From Streptococcus ilei (GTDB lineage Bacteria > Bacillota > Bacilli > Lactobacillales > Streptococcaceae): 64,000 bases of DNA. The notes beneath the pieces are model-generated. The model was not told where the DNA came from, made no database searches, and worked only from the letters and a program-made list of their open reading frames with translations. The position numbers and the translations under genes are program-made. The DNA is taken from positions 806,001 through 870,000 of the forward strand of contig NC_022584.1 of assembly GCF_000479335.1 (NCBI RefSeq), written 5' to 3'. Numbering within the stretch: position 1 is the stretch's first letter; every line of letters starts with the position of its first letter. This document shows positions 18,309 to 30,265 of the stretch, piece by piece.

Positions 18309-18338
18309 GGAGCTATCAACAAAGTCGAGGTGCATGTG

Positions 18339-19346
18339 ATGCAAGATATTTATTTCGGAACCTATACCAAACGAGACTCTAAAGGAATTTATAAGGCTTC
18401 CTTCGATGAAAGAACTGGTCAACTTAGCGACTTAGAACTAGTTGCTCAAGAGCCAAACCCAACCTATCTCGCTTTTTCAAAAGCTGGTTTCTTATACAGT
18501 GTGGGTGCGGAGCAAGGTCTTGGCGGCATTGCAAGCTTTAGTCCTGATCACCAGTTAATCAATCATGTGGTCGAGGAAGGGGCGCCCCTCTGTTATGTCT
18601 CTGTTGATGAGGCGCGTGGCTTGGTCTATGGAGCTAACTACCACAAGGGACAAGTCCTCTCATATCGCATCCATGAAGATGGTCATTTAACCTTTGTCGA
18701 CCAAGCGACTCATCAGGGTTCTGGACCTCACGAAAACCAAGCGAGTCCCCATGTACATTATGCAGATCTCACTCCCGATAAGCTACTCATCACTTGTGAT
18801 TTGGGTACCGATCAAGTAGTGGTCTATCAAGTCGATGATCTTGGTAAACTAACGAAGACTCAAACCTATCAAACAGCTCCAGGTGCTGGTCCACGTCATA
18901 TCATTTTCCACTCTCATTACAAGACCGCCTACCTCATTAACGAATTAAACGCTACCATCGATGTCCTTTTCTATGACGGACTTGGCTACTTTGAACATTT
19001 CCAAACCATCTCAACCCTACCTAAAGAGTATGAAGGTCAAAAATGGGCCGCTGCTATTCGCCTCTCAGAGGATGGGAAATTCCTCTATGCCTCAAATCGT
19101 GCCCATAACTCCATTGCAGTTTATGAAATCTTGGCAGATGGTAGCTTAGTGCTTCTGGAAATCGTTCCAACCAATGGACTCAATCCACGTGATTTCATTC
19201 TTAGTCCGGACCAAGAATATCTCATTGCAGTTCATCAAGATTCAGACAATGCCACTGTTTTTAAACGCGATAAAACGAGTGGTAGATTGACTGAATTAAG
19301 CCATGATTTCCACGTCCCAGAGGCGGTTTGTGTCCTCTTCAACTAA
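18339..19346 (+). CDS. Lactonase family protein (6-phosphogluconolactonase-type beta-propeller)
   Basis: This 335-residue seven-bladed propeller of the YbhE/Pgl class starts YFGTYTKRDSKGIY and has repeated blade motifs (FLYASNRAHNSIAVYEI, YLIAVHQDSDNATVF). YbhE-type enzymes hydrolyse 6-phosphogluconolactone in the pentose phosphate pathway, although several homologues act on other lactones. Three in-frame starts are possible (GTG 18330, GTG 18336, ATG 18339); GAGG at 18327 is best spaced for ATG 18339. Monocistronic. Confidence 0.85.
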   Translation: MQDIYFGTYTKRDSKGIYKASFDERTGQLSDLELVAQEPNPTYLAFSKAGFLYSVGAEQGLGGIASFSPDHQLINHVVEEGAPLCYVSVDEARGLVYGANYHKGQVLSYRIHEDGHLTFVDQATHQGSGPHENQASPHVHYADLTPDKLLITCDLGTDQVVVYQVDDLGKLTKTQTYQTAPGAGPRHIIFHSHYKTAYLINELNATIDVLFYDGLGYFEHFQTISTLPKEYEGQKWAAAIRLSEDGKFLYASNRAHNSIAVYEILADGSLVLLEIVPTNGLNPRDFILSPDQEYLIAVHQDSDNATVFKRDKTSGRLTELSHDFHVPEAVCVLFN

Positions 19347-19422
19347 CAATCAAAACGCTTGCTAGTTTGGTTGAAAAATGATTAAATAGTGATAATAATA
19401 AATAGGTTATAGGAGAAAACTC

Positions 19423-19608
19423 ATGAACCCAATGGATTTATTTAACCAAGTCAAAGAAATGATCGAAAAGAAAGATTTCGATGCTGCTAAAAAATTTATC
19501 GATGACAACAAGGATAACCTTGGTGACTACTTAGAACAAGCAAAAGCTCTTGTTGCTGGAAACGATCTAGTAAGTGGTGCTGTAGACAAAATCAAAGGTT
19601 TATTCTAA
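19423..19608 (+). CDS. Small helical protein of 61 residues, unknown function
   Basis: MNPMDLFNQVKEMIEKKDFD begins an all-helical, strongly charged protein with a C-terminal GAVDKIKGLF amphipathic helix. ATAGGAG lies 8 bp before the ATG and a terminator follows directly, so it is a real gene with its own transcript or read-through from the lactonase. No membrane segment or cysteine is present. I do not recognise a named family. A weak TTGAAA-16-TAATAA promoter is possible near 19372-19400. Confidence 0.78.
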   Translation: MNPMDLFNQVKEMIEKKDFDAAKKFIDDNKDNLGDYLEQAKALVAGNDLVSGAVDKIKGLF

Positions 19609-19615
19609 TCACTAA

Positions 19616-19645
19616 AATTCTCAACCACATGGTTGAGAATTTTTG
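19616..19645 (+). terminator. Terminator after the 61-residue protein gene
   Basis: ATTCTCAACC pairs with GGTTGAGAAT around a short loop, then TTTTGTTT. Confidence 0.85.
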
Positions 19646-19664
19646 TTTAGCTCGATAGCAAAAA

Positions 19665-19696
19665 AAGATCCTTGAGAAAACTCAAGGATCTTTTTA
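19665..19696. terminator. Terminator of eno (bidirectional shape)
   Basis: AAAGATCCTTGAG-aaaa-CTCAAGGATCTTT with A and T runs on both sides, 16 bp after the eno stop. Confidence 0.88.
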
Positions 19697-19711
19697 GTCT
19701 AGTAAACTAGC

Positions 19712-21019
<1,308 letters not shown>

Positions 21020-21054
21020 TTACTCTCCTTTGAGTTTAAATTTTTTACACCTCT

Positions 21055-21083
21055 ATGATACCTTAAAAATACGCGTTTTTCAA
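21055..21083 (-). promoter_or_regulatory. Promoter of eno
   Basis: TTGAAA (21083-21078), 17-bp spacer, TATCAT (21060-21055), about 40 bp before the start codon. Confidence 0.75.
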
Positions 21084-21187
21084 GAAAAAACGTTATCTTT
21101 GTGCAGATTTTCCTTAACTTTAGCAAGAAATCGCTTTCTTTATCTTGAAATCCAGCTCCATTCGTTTGTCATTTTGTAGTTAAAGTA

Positions 21188-21196
21188 TGATATACT
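21188..21196 (+). promoter_or_regulatory. Extended -10 placed for a leaderless transcript
   Basis: TGATATACT ends 6 bp before ATG 21203, so transcription would begin at or beside the A of the start codon. There is no purine-rich ribosome binding site. Confidence 0.65.
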
Positions 21197-21202
21197 ATTC
21201 TT

Positions 21203-21646
21203 ATGACTGATCTATCTAAAGAAATTATGGAAAAGGCCCACGGTGGCTTAAAATTAAATCCTGATGAACAACGTCGCTTTCTAGGTACTTTTGAAGAGCG
21301 CGTCCTAGGGTATGCTGATTTAAGAACAAGCAACAGTCCTCAGCTTCAAAAGGGCTTTTTGAAGGTGCTTAAAAGCTTCAGTGAGCAAGCTGACCCTCTC
21401 TTTGTAAAAATCTCCCCAAATGTTGATTCTAGCGTCCAATTGAGCTATCTAAAACAAGCAAAAGAGTTCGGTTGCCAGGCTACCATTGTTTCGGAAGAGC
21501 ATGACTCCTCTCCTTTTGGGCTCGTGATACATACAGATGCACCAGTGACCACTACTGACAAGGACCTTCGCTCTGCTTTTGCAGATCTCTGGGAGGAAGA
21601 AAAGAAACCGAGCAAACCTTCTCTTTGGAAGAAATGGTTTGGTTGA
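21203..21646 (+). CDS. DUF1694 (YueI-like) protein
   Basis: This 147-residue soluble protein of the YueI/DUF1694 type opens LSKEIMEKAHGGLKLNPDEQRRFLGTFEERV. The family is widespread in Firmicutes and has a ribosomal L7Ae-like fold as far as I recall, with no defined role. ATG 21203 has no Shine-Dalgarno and follows the -10 box by 6 bp (see findings). Divergent from eno and ended by a shared terminator. Confidence 0.82.
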   Translation: MTDLSKEIMEKAHGGLKLNPDEQRRFLGTFEERVLGYADLRTSNSPQLQKGFLKVLKSFSEQADPLFVKISPNVDSSVQLSYLKQAKEFGCQATIVSEEHDSSPFGLVIHTDAPVTTTDKDLRSAFADLWEEEKKPSKPSLWKKWFG

Positions 21647-21692
21647 TCATGACTGTCCCCTAGGCATTTATATCAATAGCAAAAGATTACAT

Positions 21693-21720
21693 AGAAAAAA
21701 GCGGTTTAACCGCTTTTTTC
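21693..21720. terminator. Bidirectional terminator between DUF1694 and glycerate kinase genes
   Basis: AGAAAAAAGCGGT-TTAACCGCTTTTTTCT is a near-perfect palindrome serving both converging genes and including the last codons of the kinase gene. Confidence 0.88.
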
Positions 21721-22824
21721 TATGCTTAATAGATTTCCAATATTTCTAGCTGTAAAGAGAAGATTTTCCCTTGCGTTCTTCAGAAGTTGGTCTAAACTAT
21801 CAGGGTGTTTCGTTATGGAAAAAGCTCCGACTATATTTTCAAATGGGAGACTTGGTAAATCATCTGCAAGACTTCCACAAATAGCTATGACAGGGATTCC
21901 CTTTGGGGTTCGTCTCGCAACTCCTATCGGAGCTTTTCCTGATAGACTTTGATGGTCCAGTCGCCCCTCACCGACAATGACCAAGTCTGCATTTGCTACC
22001 TTGGAGTCAAAGTCGATTAGCTCTAAACAAGTTTCAATTCCTGAAACAATCCTTGCATGCGCGAAGGCACAGAGACCTGCCGCAAGGCCACCACCAGCTC
22101 CCATCCCTGCTTGGGTCAACACACTAGGACAGTTCTTTTCATAAAAGCTGTAAATAGCTTGATCCACTTTATCAAACATAGTGGGGCTAAGCCCCTTTTG
22201 TTTTCCAAAAATATAGGTTGCTCCATCTAGTCCACATAGAGGGTTCGACACGTCTGCTAAGATATGTATCTGGACATCCTCTGGAATCTTTATCGCTTTC
22301 TCTTTACGGATGGAATCACACTTTAAAAGACTTTGTCCACAGGCCTTCAATTGCTTTCCTTCTCTATCATACAATTGATAGCCTAGACCTACTGCAAGAC
22401 CAAGCCCACCATCATTGGTGGCTGTTCCTCCAACCCCGATATAAATATCCTTTTTTCCTTTATTGATCAAATAACAGATCAGTTCTCCAATTCCTCGGGT
22501 CTCTATGTCAAGTGGATGACGTTGATCAACTGGAATTTTTCCTAAGCCGATCAAGTCGGCTACTTCAAAGAGAGCCATAGTTTCCTTCTCCACATACCGC
22601 ATTTCTACCGGCTTTCCAAATGGACCTGTAACAAGGGCAAAGGTTTCCATCAAGTCTAACGAGTATCGGATGGCATCCACTGTCCCTTCCCCTCCATCTC
22701 CAATAGGACAAGTAATCGGTTCTACATCGATAATAGACTGTCGCAAGCCTTCCGCAATCATTTCCGCTACTTCTTTCGCGGGTAGGCACTCTTTGAATGA
22801 ATCTGGAGCAATTAAAATTTTCAT
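21706..22824 (-). CDS. glxK: Glycerate kinase
   Basis: This 372-residue glycerate kinase type 1 (GlxK/GarK family) begins [12 protein letters not shown]. It has VDAIRYSL after [29 protein letters not shown] (about residues 118-138), [10 protein letters not shown] and [20 protein letters not shown] near the C-terminus. It phosphorylates D-glycerate with ATP, feeding 2- or 3-phosphoglycerate into glycolysis. I chose ATG 22824 because AAAGGAGGTGACTCC precedes it; the ATG at 22869 has no such site. Monocistronic. Confidence 0.93.
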   Translation of the reverse strand: MKILIAPDSFKECLPAKEVAEMIAEGLRQSIIDVEPITCPIGDGGEGTVDAIRYSLDLMETFALVTGPFGKPVEMRYVEKETMALFEVADLIGLGKIPVDQRHPLDIETRGIGELICYLINKGKKDIYIGVGGTATNDGGLGLAVGLGYQLYDREGKQLKACGQSLLKCDSIRKEKAIKIPEDVQIHILADVSNPLCGLDGATYIFGKQKGLSPTMFDKVDQAIYSFYEKNCPSVLTQAGMGAGGGLAAGLCAFAHARIVSGIETCLELIDFDSKVANADLVIVGEGRLDHQSLSGKAPIGVARRTPKGIPVIAICGSLADDLPSLPFENIVGAFSITKHPDSLDQLLKNARENLLFTARNIGNLLSIEKSG

Positions 22825-22880
22825 GGAGTCACCTCCTTTATCTCTTTCTATGTTGGTATTTCCCATCACATCTTATCTCC

Positions 22881-22918
22881 ATAAAAAAACATCCAGGAAT
22901 ATTCTCCTGGATGTTTTG
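22881..22918 (-). terminator. Terminator of ezrA
   Basis: ACATCCAGGA pairs with TCCTGGATGT, then TTTTTTTATG on the minus strand; it begins 3 bp past the ezrA stop. Confidence 0.88.
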
Positions 22919-22920
22919 GA

Positions 22921-24645
22921 TTAGAATCGGATGGATTCTCTTGTTTTTTCATATGAGCTAACAAATCTCTCTGTTACTCCTGGTTCTACTGTTTCCAATG
23001 CTTCTGAAATGACTTTGAAGGAAGCAGGATAGTCATACTCTTTTTCAAAAATGTACAAAGCTTCATCAAAAGCTGCTTGGACATGATCATCGAACGAACG
23101 ATAACGATTTGAGTATTGAAGCAACTGCTCTGTTAGAGTAGCGTATTGTACCAGTTTATAAGTTTCTTCTTCTAACTCTGTCATATCGTTGGTCAAAATA
23201 TCCAGGAGACGATTGACGTTTTCAATATTGACACGACGACCTTCTAACTCAGCCAAAAGAGCTTCTGTGTTATCACTTGCAGTGAAGAAGATAGTAAGGA
23301 AGGATTGAGGAATTCCAGGTAAGTTACGCTTATCCATGTAGCGCTTAATAGCATGTAAACGGTTAGCGTAGATATTTACCTTTTGACGAGCATTCGTATC
23401 GTCTTTCTCAATCTTAGACAAGGTTTCGCTCAGTGCAATCTGATCATCTTCAATTTCCTTCAGACGTTCTTCAATCGCTTCTAACTCTTCTTGAAGAATA
23501 GAGTAAGCTTTTTGAGTTTCAGATGTATCATTCAAGGCATCCTCTACAACAAGCTCTTGAGCTGTTAATTCAGCTTCTAACTCCTTCAAGTGATTTTCCT
23601 TGAGTACTTTGCTTTCAAATATTTTGCTGAGACGTTCAACTTCTTCTGCTAAACTCTTGTTATTTTCCTTAGCATGGGCAAGGTAACCTGGTAATGCTTT
23701 GACCAATTTTTCAACCACTTTGTGTGATTCGATTTCACGAGTGAAAATATCATACAAGGCGTTGATTTCTTCTTGAATCTGCTCATTCTCATAGAGTGCA
23801 TTATCTAATTCAAGAGCAGCAACATTGGCAAGATTGGCTTTCAATGCCGCATGCAGTTGTTGGAAACGTGCTTCCAAGTCGGTCTCTGTAAAATGATAAC
23901 CAGATTCCAATAGTTTGCGATAACCAGATTCCAAATCTTCCAATTGGTCAGGAAGAGTTGTTTGTAGATCCTTCACAATTGCAGGAACTTTTTCAACAAT
24001 GTGAGTCAAGGCTACAATATGGTTTTCTGCTGTGTCAAGAATTTCAGCAGCTTCAACAGGGTCACCTGATGAATTCAAGGTTACAAATTTTGAAAACTCA
24101 ACTTGAATATTTTCAGATTGCTTCTCAATTTCGGGAAGCGCTGGGCCATACGCATCTGGATCAGAAGCCACTTGTTTTTGCAAGTTTTCAAACATATCCA
24201 AGGCATGAACAACTCGACCGCTATTCATTTCTTCTTTTTCTTTTAATTCAGATAAAGCTTGACGGATGGCCTTGATATCTTCATCAATTAATTGAACCTG
24301 ACTCTCAATATTTCCAATTGCTTGCTTGGCTTTTAAAAAGCGGAAAGAATTGTTGTAGCCTTCTGCTTCAAAGAGGTTGTTCTCAATATCAGCAAAAGAA
24401 TTGAGGGATAGGTCCACCCATTTTTGATTCCATTCACGAAATGCAACTTGACTTTGACCAATCAAATGCATATTCTTCACAGCCTCTACTTCATCATTTA
24501 CCGGAAGGTTATACAACTCTTCTTTTCGTTCTTCCAGTGCTGCTAGTAAGGCTTCGTTACGCTTTCTCAATAAGACTGCCACTACATATCCTAAAACCAA
24601 AAGGACCCCAATGACAATAATGAGAATAATTAGTCCACGAGACAT
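22921..24645 (-). CDS. ezrA: Septation ring formation regulator EzrA
   Basis: This 574-residue protein has one N-terminal membrane helix (about residues 4-25, LIILIIVIGVLLVLGYVVAV), a short basic stop-transfer LLRKRN and then a long series of spectrin-like coiled coils to the C-terminus. EzrA sits in the membrane with its bulk in the cytoplasm, binds FtsZ and controls Z-ring position and peptidoglycan synthesis. ATG 24645 follows AAGGAGTTTTTAT. It lies 86 bp downstream of gyrB. The order HAD-gyrB-ezrA is the one I recall from S. pneumoniae. Confidence 0.97.
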   Translation of the reverse strand: MSRGLIILIIVIGVLLVLGYVVAVLLRKRNEALLAALEERKEELYNLPVNDEVEAVKNMHLIGQSQVAFREWNQKWVDLSLNSFADIENNLFEAEGYNNSFRFLKAKQAIGNIESQVQLIDEDIKAIRQALSELKEKEEMNSGRVVHALDMFENLQKQVASDPDAYGPALPEIEKQSENIQVEFSKFVTLNSSGDPVEAAEILDTAENHIVALTHIVEKVPAIVKDLQTTLPDQLEDLESGYRKLLESGYHFTETDLEARFQQLHAALKANLANVAALELDNALYENEQIQEEINALYDIFTREIESHKVVEKLVKALPGYLAHAKENNKSLAEEVERLSKIFESKVLKENHLKELEAELTAQELVVEDALNDTSETQKAYSILQEELEAIEERLKEIEDDQIALSETLSKIEKDDTNARQKVNIYANRLHAIKRYMDKRNLPGIPQSFLTIFFTASDNTEALLAELEGRRVNIENVNRLLDILTNDMTELEEETYKLVQYATLTEQLLQYSNRYRSFDDHVQAAFDEALYIFEKEYDYPASFKVISEALETVEPGVTERFVSSYEKTRESIRF

Positions 24646-24731
24646 ATAAAAACTCCTTCATTAAATTACTTGAAAGTAATCGTAGTTATTATATCATAAA
24701 TATTCGAATAATTGGCAAATATCGCAGAATT

Positions 24732-26693
<1,962 letters not shown>

Positions 26694-27257
26694 CTAATTA
26701 AAAATATAGGCACTTAATTGATCCATTGAGTCAAACAAATAGGTCGCCATGCCAGCTCTCTGGCCAGCTTCAATATCGATCGGGCGATCTCCAATCACCA
26801 AGCCTGACTCAATTGCATACTTGTCTTTTAAATACAACATGGAAGTAGGATCTGGTTTACGTGGAAAACCGTCATCAGCTGTCACAACTTCTGTAAAGTA
26901 ATGACGAATTCCTGTTTTTTCTAGGATGGTCTCTACATGATGGTCACGGTGAGATACCAAAAAATGACGGGCTCCGACTGCTGTCAGACGTTCCAACAAC
27001 TTCTCAGTCCCCTCGAATAAGCAGGGGATTTCAAGAGCTTCTATCTCTCGCTTTTTATACTCTCCCAAAAAGTCTGGAAGATCTGAGGCAAACTGCTGAA
27101 CAGCATAATCCGTGGAAACCTTTAAAGCTACATAAACAGAATCATGATCAGCCTCCCTTTGGAAATACTGTAAGGTCGCTACAAAAGCTTTTGTAGAGGT
27201 CTCATAATTGTCCAATAAAGTCCCACCAAGATCCCATATAAAATCATGATAATCCAT
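26694..27257 (-). CDS. HAD-superfamily hydrolase upstream of gyrB
   Basis: This 187-residue HAD-IA protein has an alpha-helical cap. Motif 1 reads WDLGGTLLDN: the nucleophile Asp is kept but the second acidic residue of DxDxT is Gly. Motif 2 is FLVSHRD, and motifs 3-4 are PRKPDPTSM and LVIGDRPIDIEAG. The missing general acid/base raises doubt about phosphatase activity. No Shine-Dalgarno precedes ATG 27257, and a TGGTATAAT box ends 7 bp upstream, so a leaderless mRNA carrying HAD-gyrB is predicted. Substrate unknown. Confidence 0.85.
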   Translation of the reverse strand: MDYHDFIWDLGGTLLDNYETSTKAFVATLQYFQREADHDSVYVALKVSTDYAVQQFASDLPDFLGEYKKREIEALEIPCLFEGTEKLLERLTAVGARHFLVSHRDHHVETILEKTGIRHYFTEVVTADDGFPRKPDPTSMLYLKDKYAIESGLVIGDRPIDIEAGQRAGMATYLFDSMDQLSAYIFN

Positions 27258-27264
27258 AGCTTCA

Positions 27265-27273
27265 ATTATACCA
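27265..27273 (-). promoter_or_regulatory. Extended -10 promoter of HAD-gyrB
   Basis: TGGTATAAT on the minus strand (27273-27265) ends 7 bp before ATG 27257; no good -35 at 17 bp. Confidence 0.65.
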
Positions 27274-27387
27274 TAATTTTCGAAAAATTGCTTGTAAAGT
27301 CAATGTTTTCACGGTTTTTTTACAGTCTTCTCCCTCCTATTTTACTTTCATTCAAAAAGCATTTATATTTTAAGAAATCCAGACGAT

Positions 27388-27420
27388 AAAAAAATAAAGG
27401 CAGGAAATTTCCTACCTTCA
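27388..27420 (-). terminator. Terminator of the DJ-1-family gene
   Basis: AAGGTAGGAAA pairs with TTTCCTGCCTT, then TATTTTTTTATCG on the minus strand. Confidence 0.85.
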
Positions 27421-27436
27421 TTTTTCTTCTCACCAT

Positions 27437-27994
27437 CTAAGGTGCCGACGTTCCAAAAACATCTTGATAGAGCATGCCTTCTCTTAATTTTGCTGCATCT
27501 CCACCAAAATGCTTGACCAGTGCATAAGAAAAAGCAAGTGCCGTTGCAGGGCCCCGACTGGTCAAGATGTGACCATCCTGAACCACCGCTTCTTTCACAT
27601 AGTGTCCTCTTCCAATTTCTTTTTCAAAGCCATCATAGCAGGTGTAGTGTTTTTTATCTAGCAGGCCTGCCCGATCCAACACAATCGGAGCTGCACAAAT
27701 AGCCGCAAGACTTTTTCCTTGTTCATGGGCTTCTTTTAAAGACTGAATCAAGCCTTCATGGTCGCGTAGATTCGCCGCACCAGGCATCCCTCCTGGAAGG
27801 ACAATGCCATCAAAATGATCCAATGAACCGGACCAGACCTCATCTACCTTCACTGTGATGCCATGAGAACCTGTCACTTCTTGATCAAATCCAACCATCT
27901 GACACTCGATTTCTGCTCTTCTCAAGACATCGACAACAGTCAAGGCCTCTATTTCTTCGAACCCACTTGCTAACATTACTGCTACTTTTGCCAT
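27437..27994 (-). CDS. DJ-1/PfpI family protein
   Basis: This 185-residue glutamine-amidotransferase-like protein has the conserved Glu in ASGFEEIEALT (about residue 15) and the reactive cysteine in LAAICAAPIVL (about residue 101). The family includes YajL/DJ-1 (protein repair or glyoxalase-type chemistry) and ThiJ-labelled proteins; the exact reaction here is not determined. ATG 27994 follows AAAGGAATCATTTAAT. It lies 1 bp after the rodA stop, so both are co-transcribed. Confidence 0.9.
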   Translation of the reverse strand: MAKVAVMLASGFEEIEALTVVDVLRRAEIECQMVGFDQEVTGSHGITVKVDEVWSGSLDHFDGIVLPGGMPGAANLRDHEGLIQSLKEAHEQGKSLAAICAAPIVLDRAGLLDKKHYTCYDGFEKEIGRGHYVKEAVVQDGHILTSRGPATALAFSYALVKHFGGDAAKLREGMLYQDVFGTSAP

Positions 27995-27995
27995 A

Positions 27996-29240
27996 TTAAA
28001 TGATTCCTTTCTCTTGTAGCCGACTGAGTTGTTTCTGTCTCAATAGTCGACTTTCTTTTTTTCGTTCTTCACTTACCCGGTTTTGGTGGCTCATCGATAA
28101 CAATAAGCCAATCCCAATGAGGTTACTAACAATAGCTGATCCCCCTTGTGAGATAAAAGGCAAGGGAATTCCAGTTAGAGGCAATATTCCTGTTACAGCC
28201 CCAATATTTTCAAATATGTGGAAGACTAACATCATAATAAACCCAGTCGAGATATAAGTATAAAACTGATTATTGGATTTCAGAGTAATCCGCAACATTT
28301 TATAGACTAAAAACATGTATAAGAGGAGAAGAACCAAACCTCCTACAAAGCCAAAATCTTCCGCAATGACCGTAAAAATCATATCACTCTCCCGGACAGG
28401 GATCAACAGGTTGGATACATTAAAGCCTTGCCCCAATAAACCACCGCTTGCGATTGCCAACTGTCCTTGTGCCTGTTGAAAAGTCATAGTTTGAGCATAG
28501 TCAAAAGGATTCAACCAGGCTAAAATACGATTCATCTGATAGGTAGGCATCCCCAGAGTTTGATGGAGAAAGGCTCGCCCACCGTTTGATAGAAAGACGG
28601 CCAAAAAGAGAGCGATCCCACCTACGAGGGTTAAAAAGACTGGTAAAATGATTTTCCAGGAGACCCCTGAAATGAGGACGACTCCTGAGAAAATCGCCAT
28701 AAATACCAAGGAAGTTCCAAAATCATGTTGAAAGGCCAAGAGTCCAAGAACTGGTATGGTGTAGGCCGCAATTTGTACAATTAGAAAAAAGTCTTTTTTT
28801 AGCGTTCGATCTTCTTCCCTATTGTTTCGTAAAAAATGAACAATCGAACGAGAGACCATCAAGATATAAGAAATTTTCATAAATTCTGATGGTTGAAAGA
28901 GGCTAATCCCCTTGTAGGCTACCCAGTTTTTAGAACCAGTCGAAGCAACCAAGTTTGGGTTGTAAAAATAAAGGGGCAAAACCATTAAGACCAAACCAAA
29001 GACATACAAATAAGGCGTCACTTTCCATAAAAATTCTGTATTAAAAAGCATGACGACAAAACTAATCATACAGCCCAAAACAATCCAGGCAACCTGTTGC
29101 CCTAAAATGGGCCAAACCAGGTCCGGATAATCATTTGAAACTGCAATGTAGACTGCCACCACTCCAAATGCCAATAACAACAAAACAGTGGTGATCAAGG
29201 AGAAATCTCCTCTAAGTTTGAAAGACTGACGTCTCTTCAT
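27996..29240 (-). CDS. rodA: Rod-shape SEDS protein, RodA type
   Basis: This 414-residue SEDS polytopic protein has about ten membrane helices and the family motifs FQPSEFMKISYI (about residues 115-127), AFQHDFGTSLVFM, GLLGQGFN and PLTGIPLPFISQGGSA. SEDS proteins polymerise lipid II glycan strands. A second SEDS gene beside ppc (51606-52844) has the layout known for ftsW, so this copy is assigned rodA, matching the order rodA-DJ-1-HAD-gyrB I recall from pneumococcus. It is in an operon with the DJ-1 gene and follows the YeiH-type gene by 16 bp. Confidence 0.9.
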   Translation of the reverse strand: MKRRQSFKLRGDFSLITTVLLLLAFGVVAVYIAVSNDYPDLVWPILGQQVAWIVLGCMISFVVMLFNTEFLWKVTPYLYVFGLVLMVLPLYFYNPNLVASTGSKNWVAYKGISLFQPSEFMKISYILMVSRSIVHFLRNNREEDRTLKKDFFLIVQIAAYTIPVLGLLAFQHDFGTSLVFMAIFSGVVLISGVSWKIILPVFLTLVGGIALFLAVFLSNGGRAFLHQTLGMPTYQMNRILAWLNPFDYAQTMTFQQAQGQLAIASGGLLGQGFNVSNLLIPVRESDMIFTVIAEDFGFVGGLVLLLLYMFLVYKMLRITLKSNNQFYTYISTGFIMMLVFHIFENIGAVTGILPLTGIPLPFISQGGSAIVSNLIGIGLLLSMSHQNRVSEERKKESRLLRQKQLSRLQEKGII

Positions 29241-29256
29241 TTCATCTCCCTTTCAT

Positions 29257-30264
29257 TTAGATTCCTAAAAAGTATTGAAGTAGCAGACTAGAAATGGATA
29301 CAGCTACCCAGGCAACAAGGCCAATAAGAAGAGGAGCTACCCCCTGCTTGCGAAAGGCTTGAATAGACACTTGACTTCCAATGCCAACCAAGGCCATAGC
29401 CATCAAATATTGTGACAACCATTTACAGAACGGAATCCAAGAACTTGGAAACCAGCCAAAGGAGGTCACTAAAGAGGCCAAAAGGAAGTAGAAAATAAAC
29501 CAAGGAACGATTTTACTTAGTTTCACTTGCTTCCCTTCTCGATCCTGTTTCGACCGTCCAAGAAGTTTTATACCCAGCATTCCAAAACAGATTGGAATAA
29601 TCATTAAGGCCCGTGTCAGCTTGACAACAGTCGCAATTTCACCAGCTTCTTTACTATAGGAAAATGCCGCCGCTACAACAGATGAAGTATCATTAATGGC
29701 CGTTCCTGCCCAAAAACCAAATTGCTGATTTGTCATCGCAAGAAGGTGACCAAAGAAAGGAAAAAGGAAGACCGCTAAGATGTTGAAGAAAAAGATGGTC
29801 GACATGGACAGAGCGATGTCGTTTTCATCAGCTTCTAGAACAGGGGAAGCCGCCGCGATTGCAGATCCTCCACAAATTGCTGTCCCCATTCCAACCAAGG
29901 TCGTTAAGATCTTTGGAGCTTTTAAAAGGTAGCCCACTGCAAAAGCAGAGAGAAAGGCAATACTGATGGTCGGTAAACTAACGATCAAAGAAGACAGGCC
30001 CAATTTGGTCACCTTTTGAAAGGACAAGGTAAAGCCCATCAAGATAATCGAATATTGCAAGATTTTTTTCCCTGAATAGGATAGACCTGATCTACTCGTT
30101 TGAGGCAAGACTTGGCTAGCATTCAAAAGGATGCCACATAAGATGGCAAAGAGACTAGAGCCAAGGATAGGCACTGCTTTTCCTAATACCATAGATAGTC
30201 CTGCTGCAAAAACTGCAATCATAAGGCCTGGAAGATACTGGCACCAATTAGATTTTTTATTCAT
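29257..30264 (-). CDS. YeiH/YadS-type putative sulfate exporter family membrane protein
   Basis: This 335-residue protein of about ten membrane helices has the family blocks GILLNASQVLP, TLVGMGTAICGGSAIAAASPVLEA (about 128-151) and FWAGTAINDTSSVVAAAFSYS. The family (UPF0324) is named as a putative sulfate exporter from limited evidence. I chose ATG 30264 because TAGGAGTTAAA precedes it; the dinG stop lies 1 bp upstream, so translation is coupled. An odd partner for a helicase, probably a read-through operon. Confidence 0.85.
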   Translation of the reverse strand: MNKKSNWCQYLPGLMIAVFAAGLSMVLGKAVPILGSSLFAILCGILLNASQVLPQTSRSGLSYSGKKILQYSIILMGFTLSFQKVTKLGLSSLIVSLPTISIAFLSAFAVGYLLKAPKILTTLVGMGTAICGGSAIAAASPVLEADENDIALSMSTIFFFNILAVFLFPFFGHLLAMTNQQFGFWAGTAINDTSSVVAAAFSYSKEAGEIATVVKLTRALMIIPICFGMLGIKLLGRSKQDREGKQVKLSKIVPWFIFYFLLASLVTSFGWFPSSWIPFCKWLSQYLMAMALVGIGSQVSIQAFRKQGVAPLLIGLVAWVAVSISSLLLQYFLGI

Positions 30265-30265
30265 T

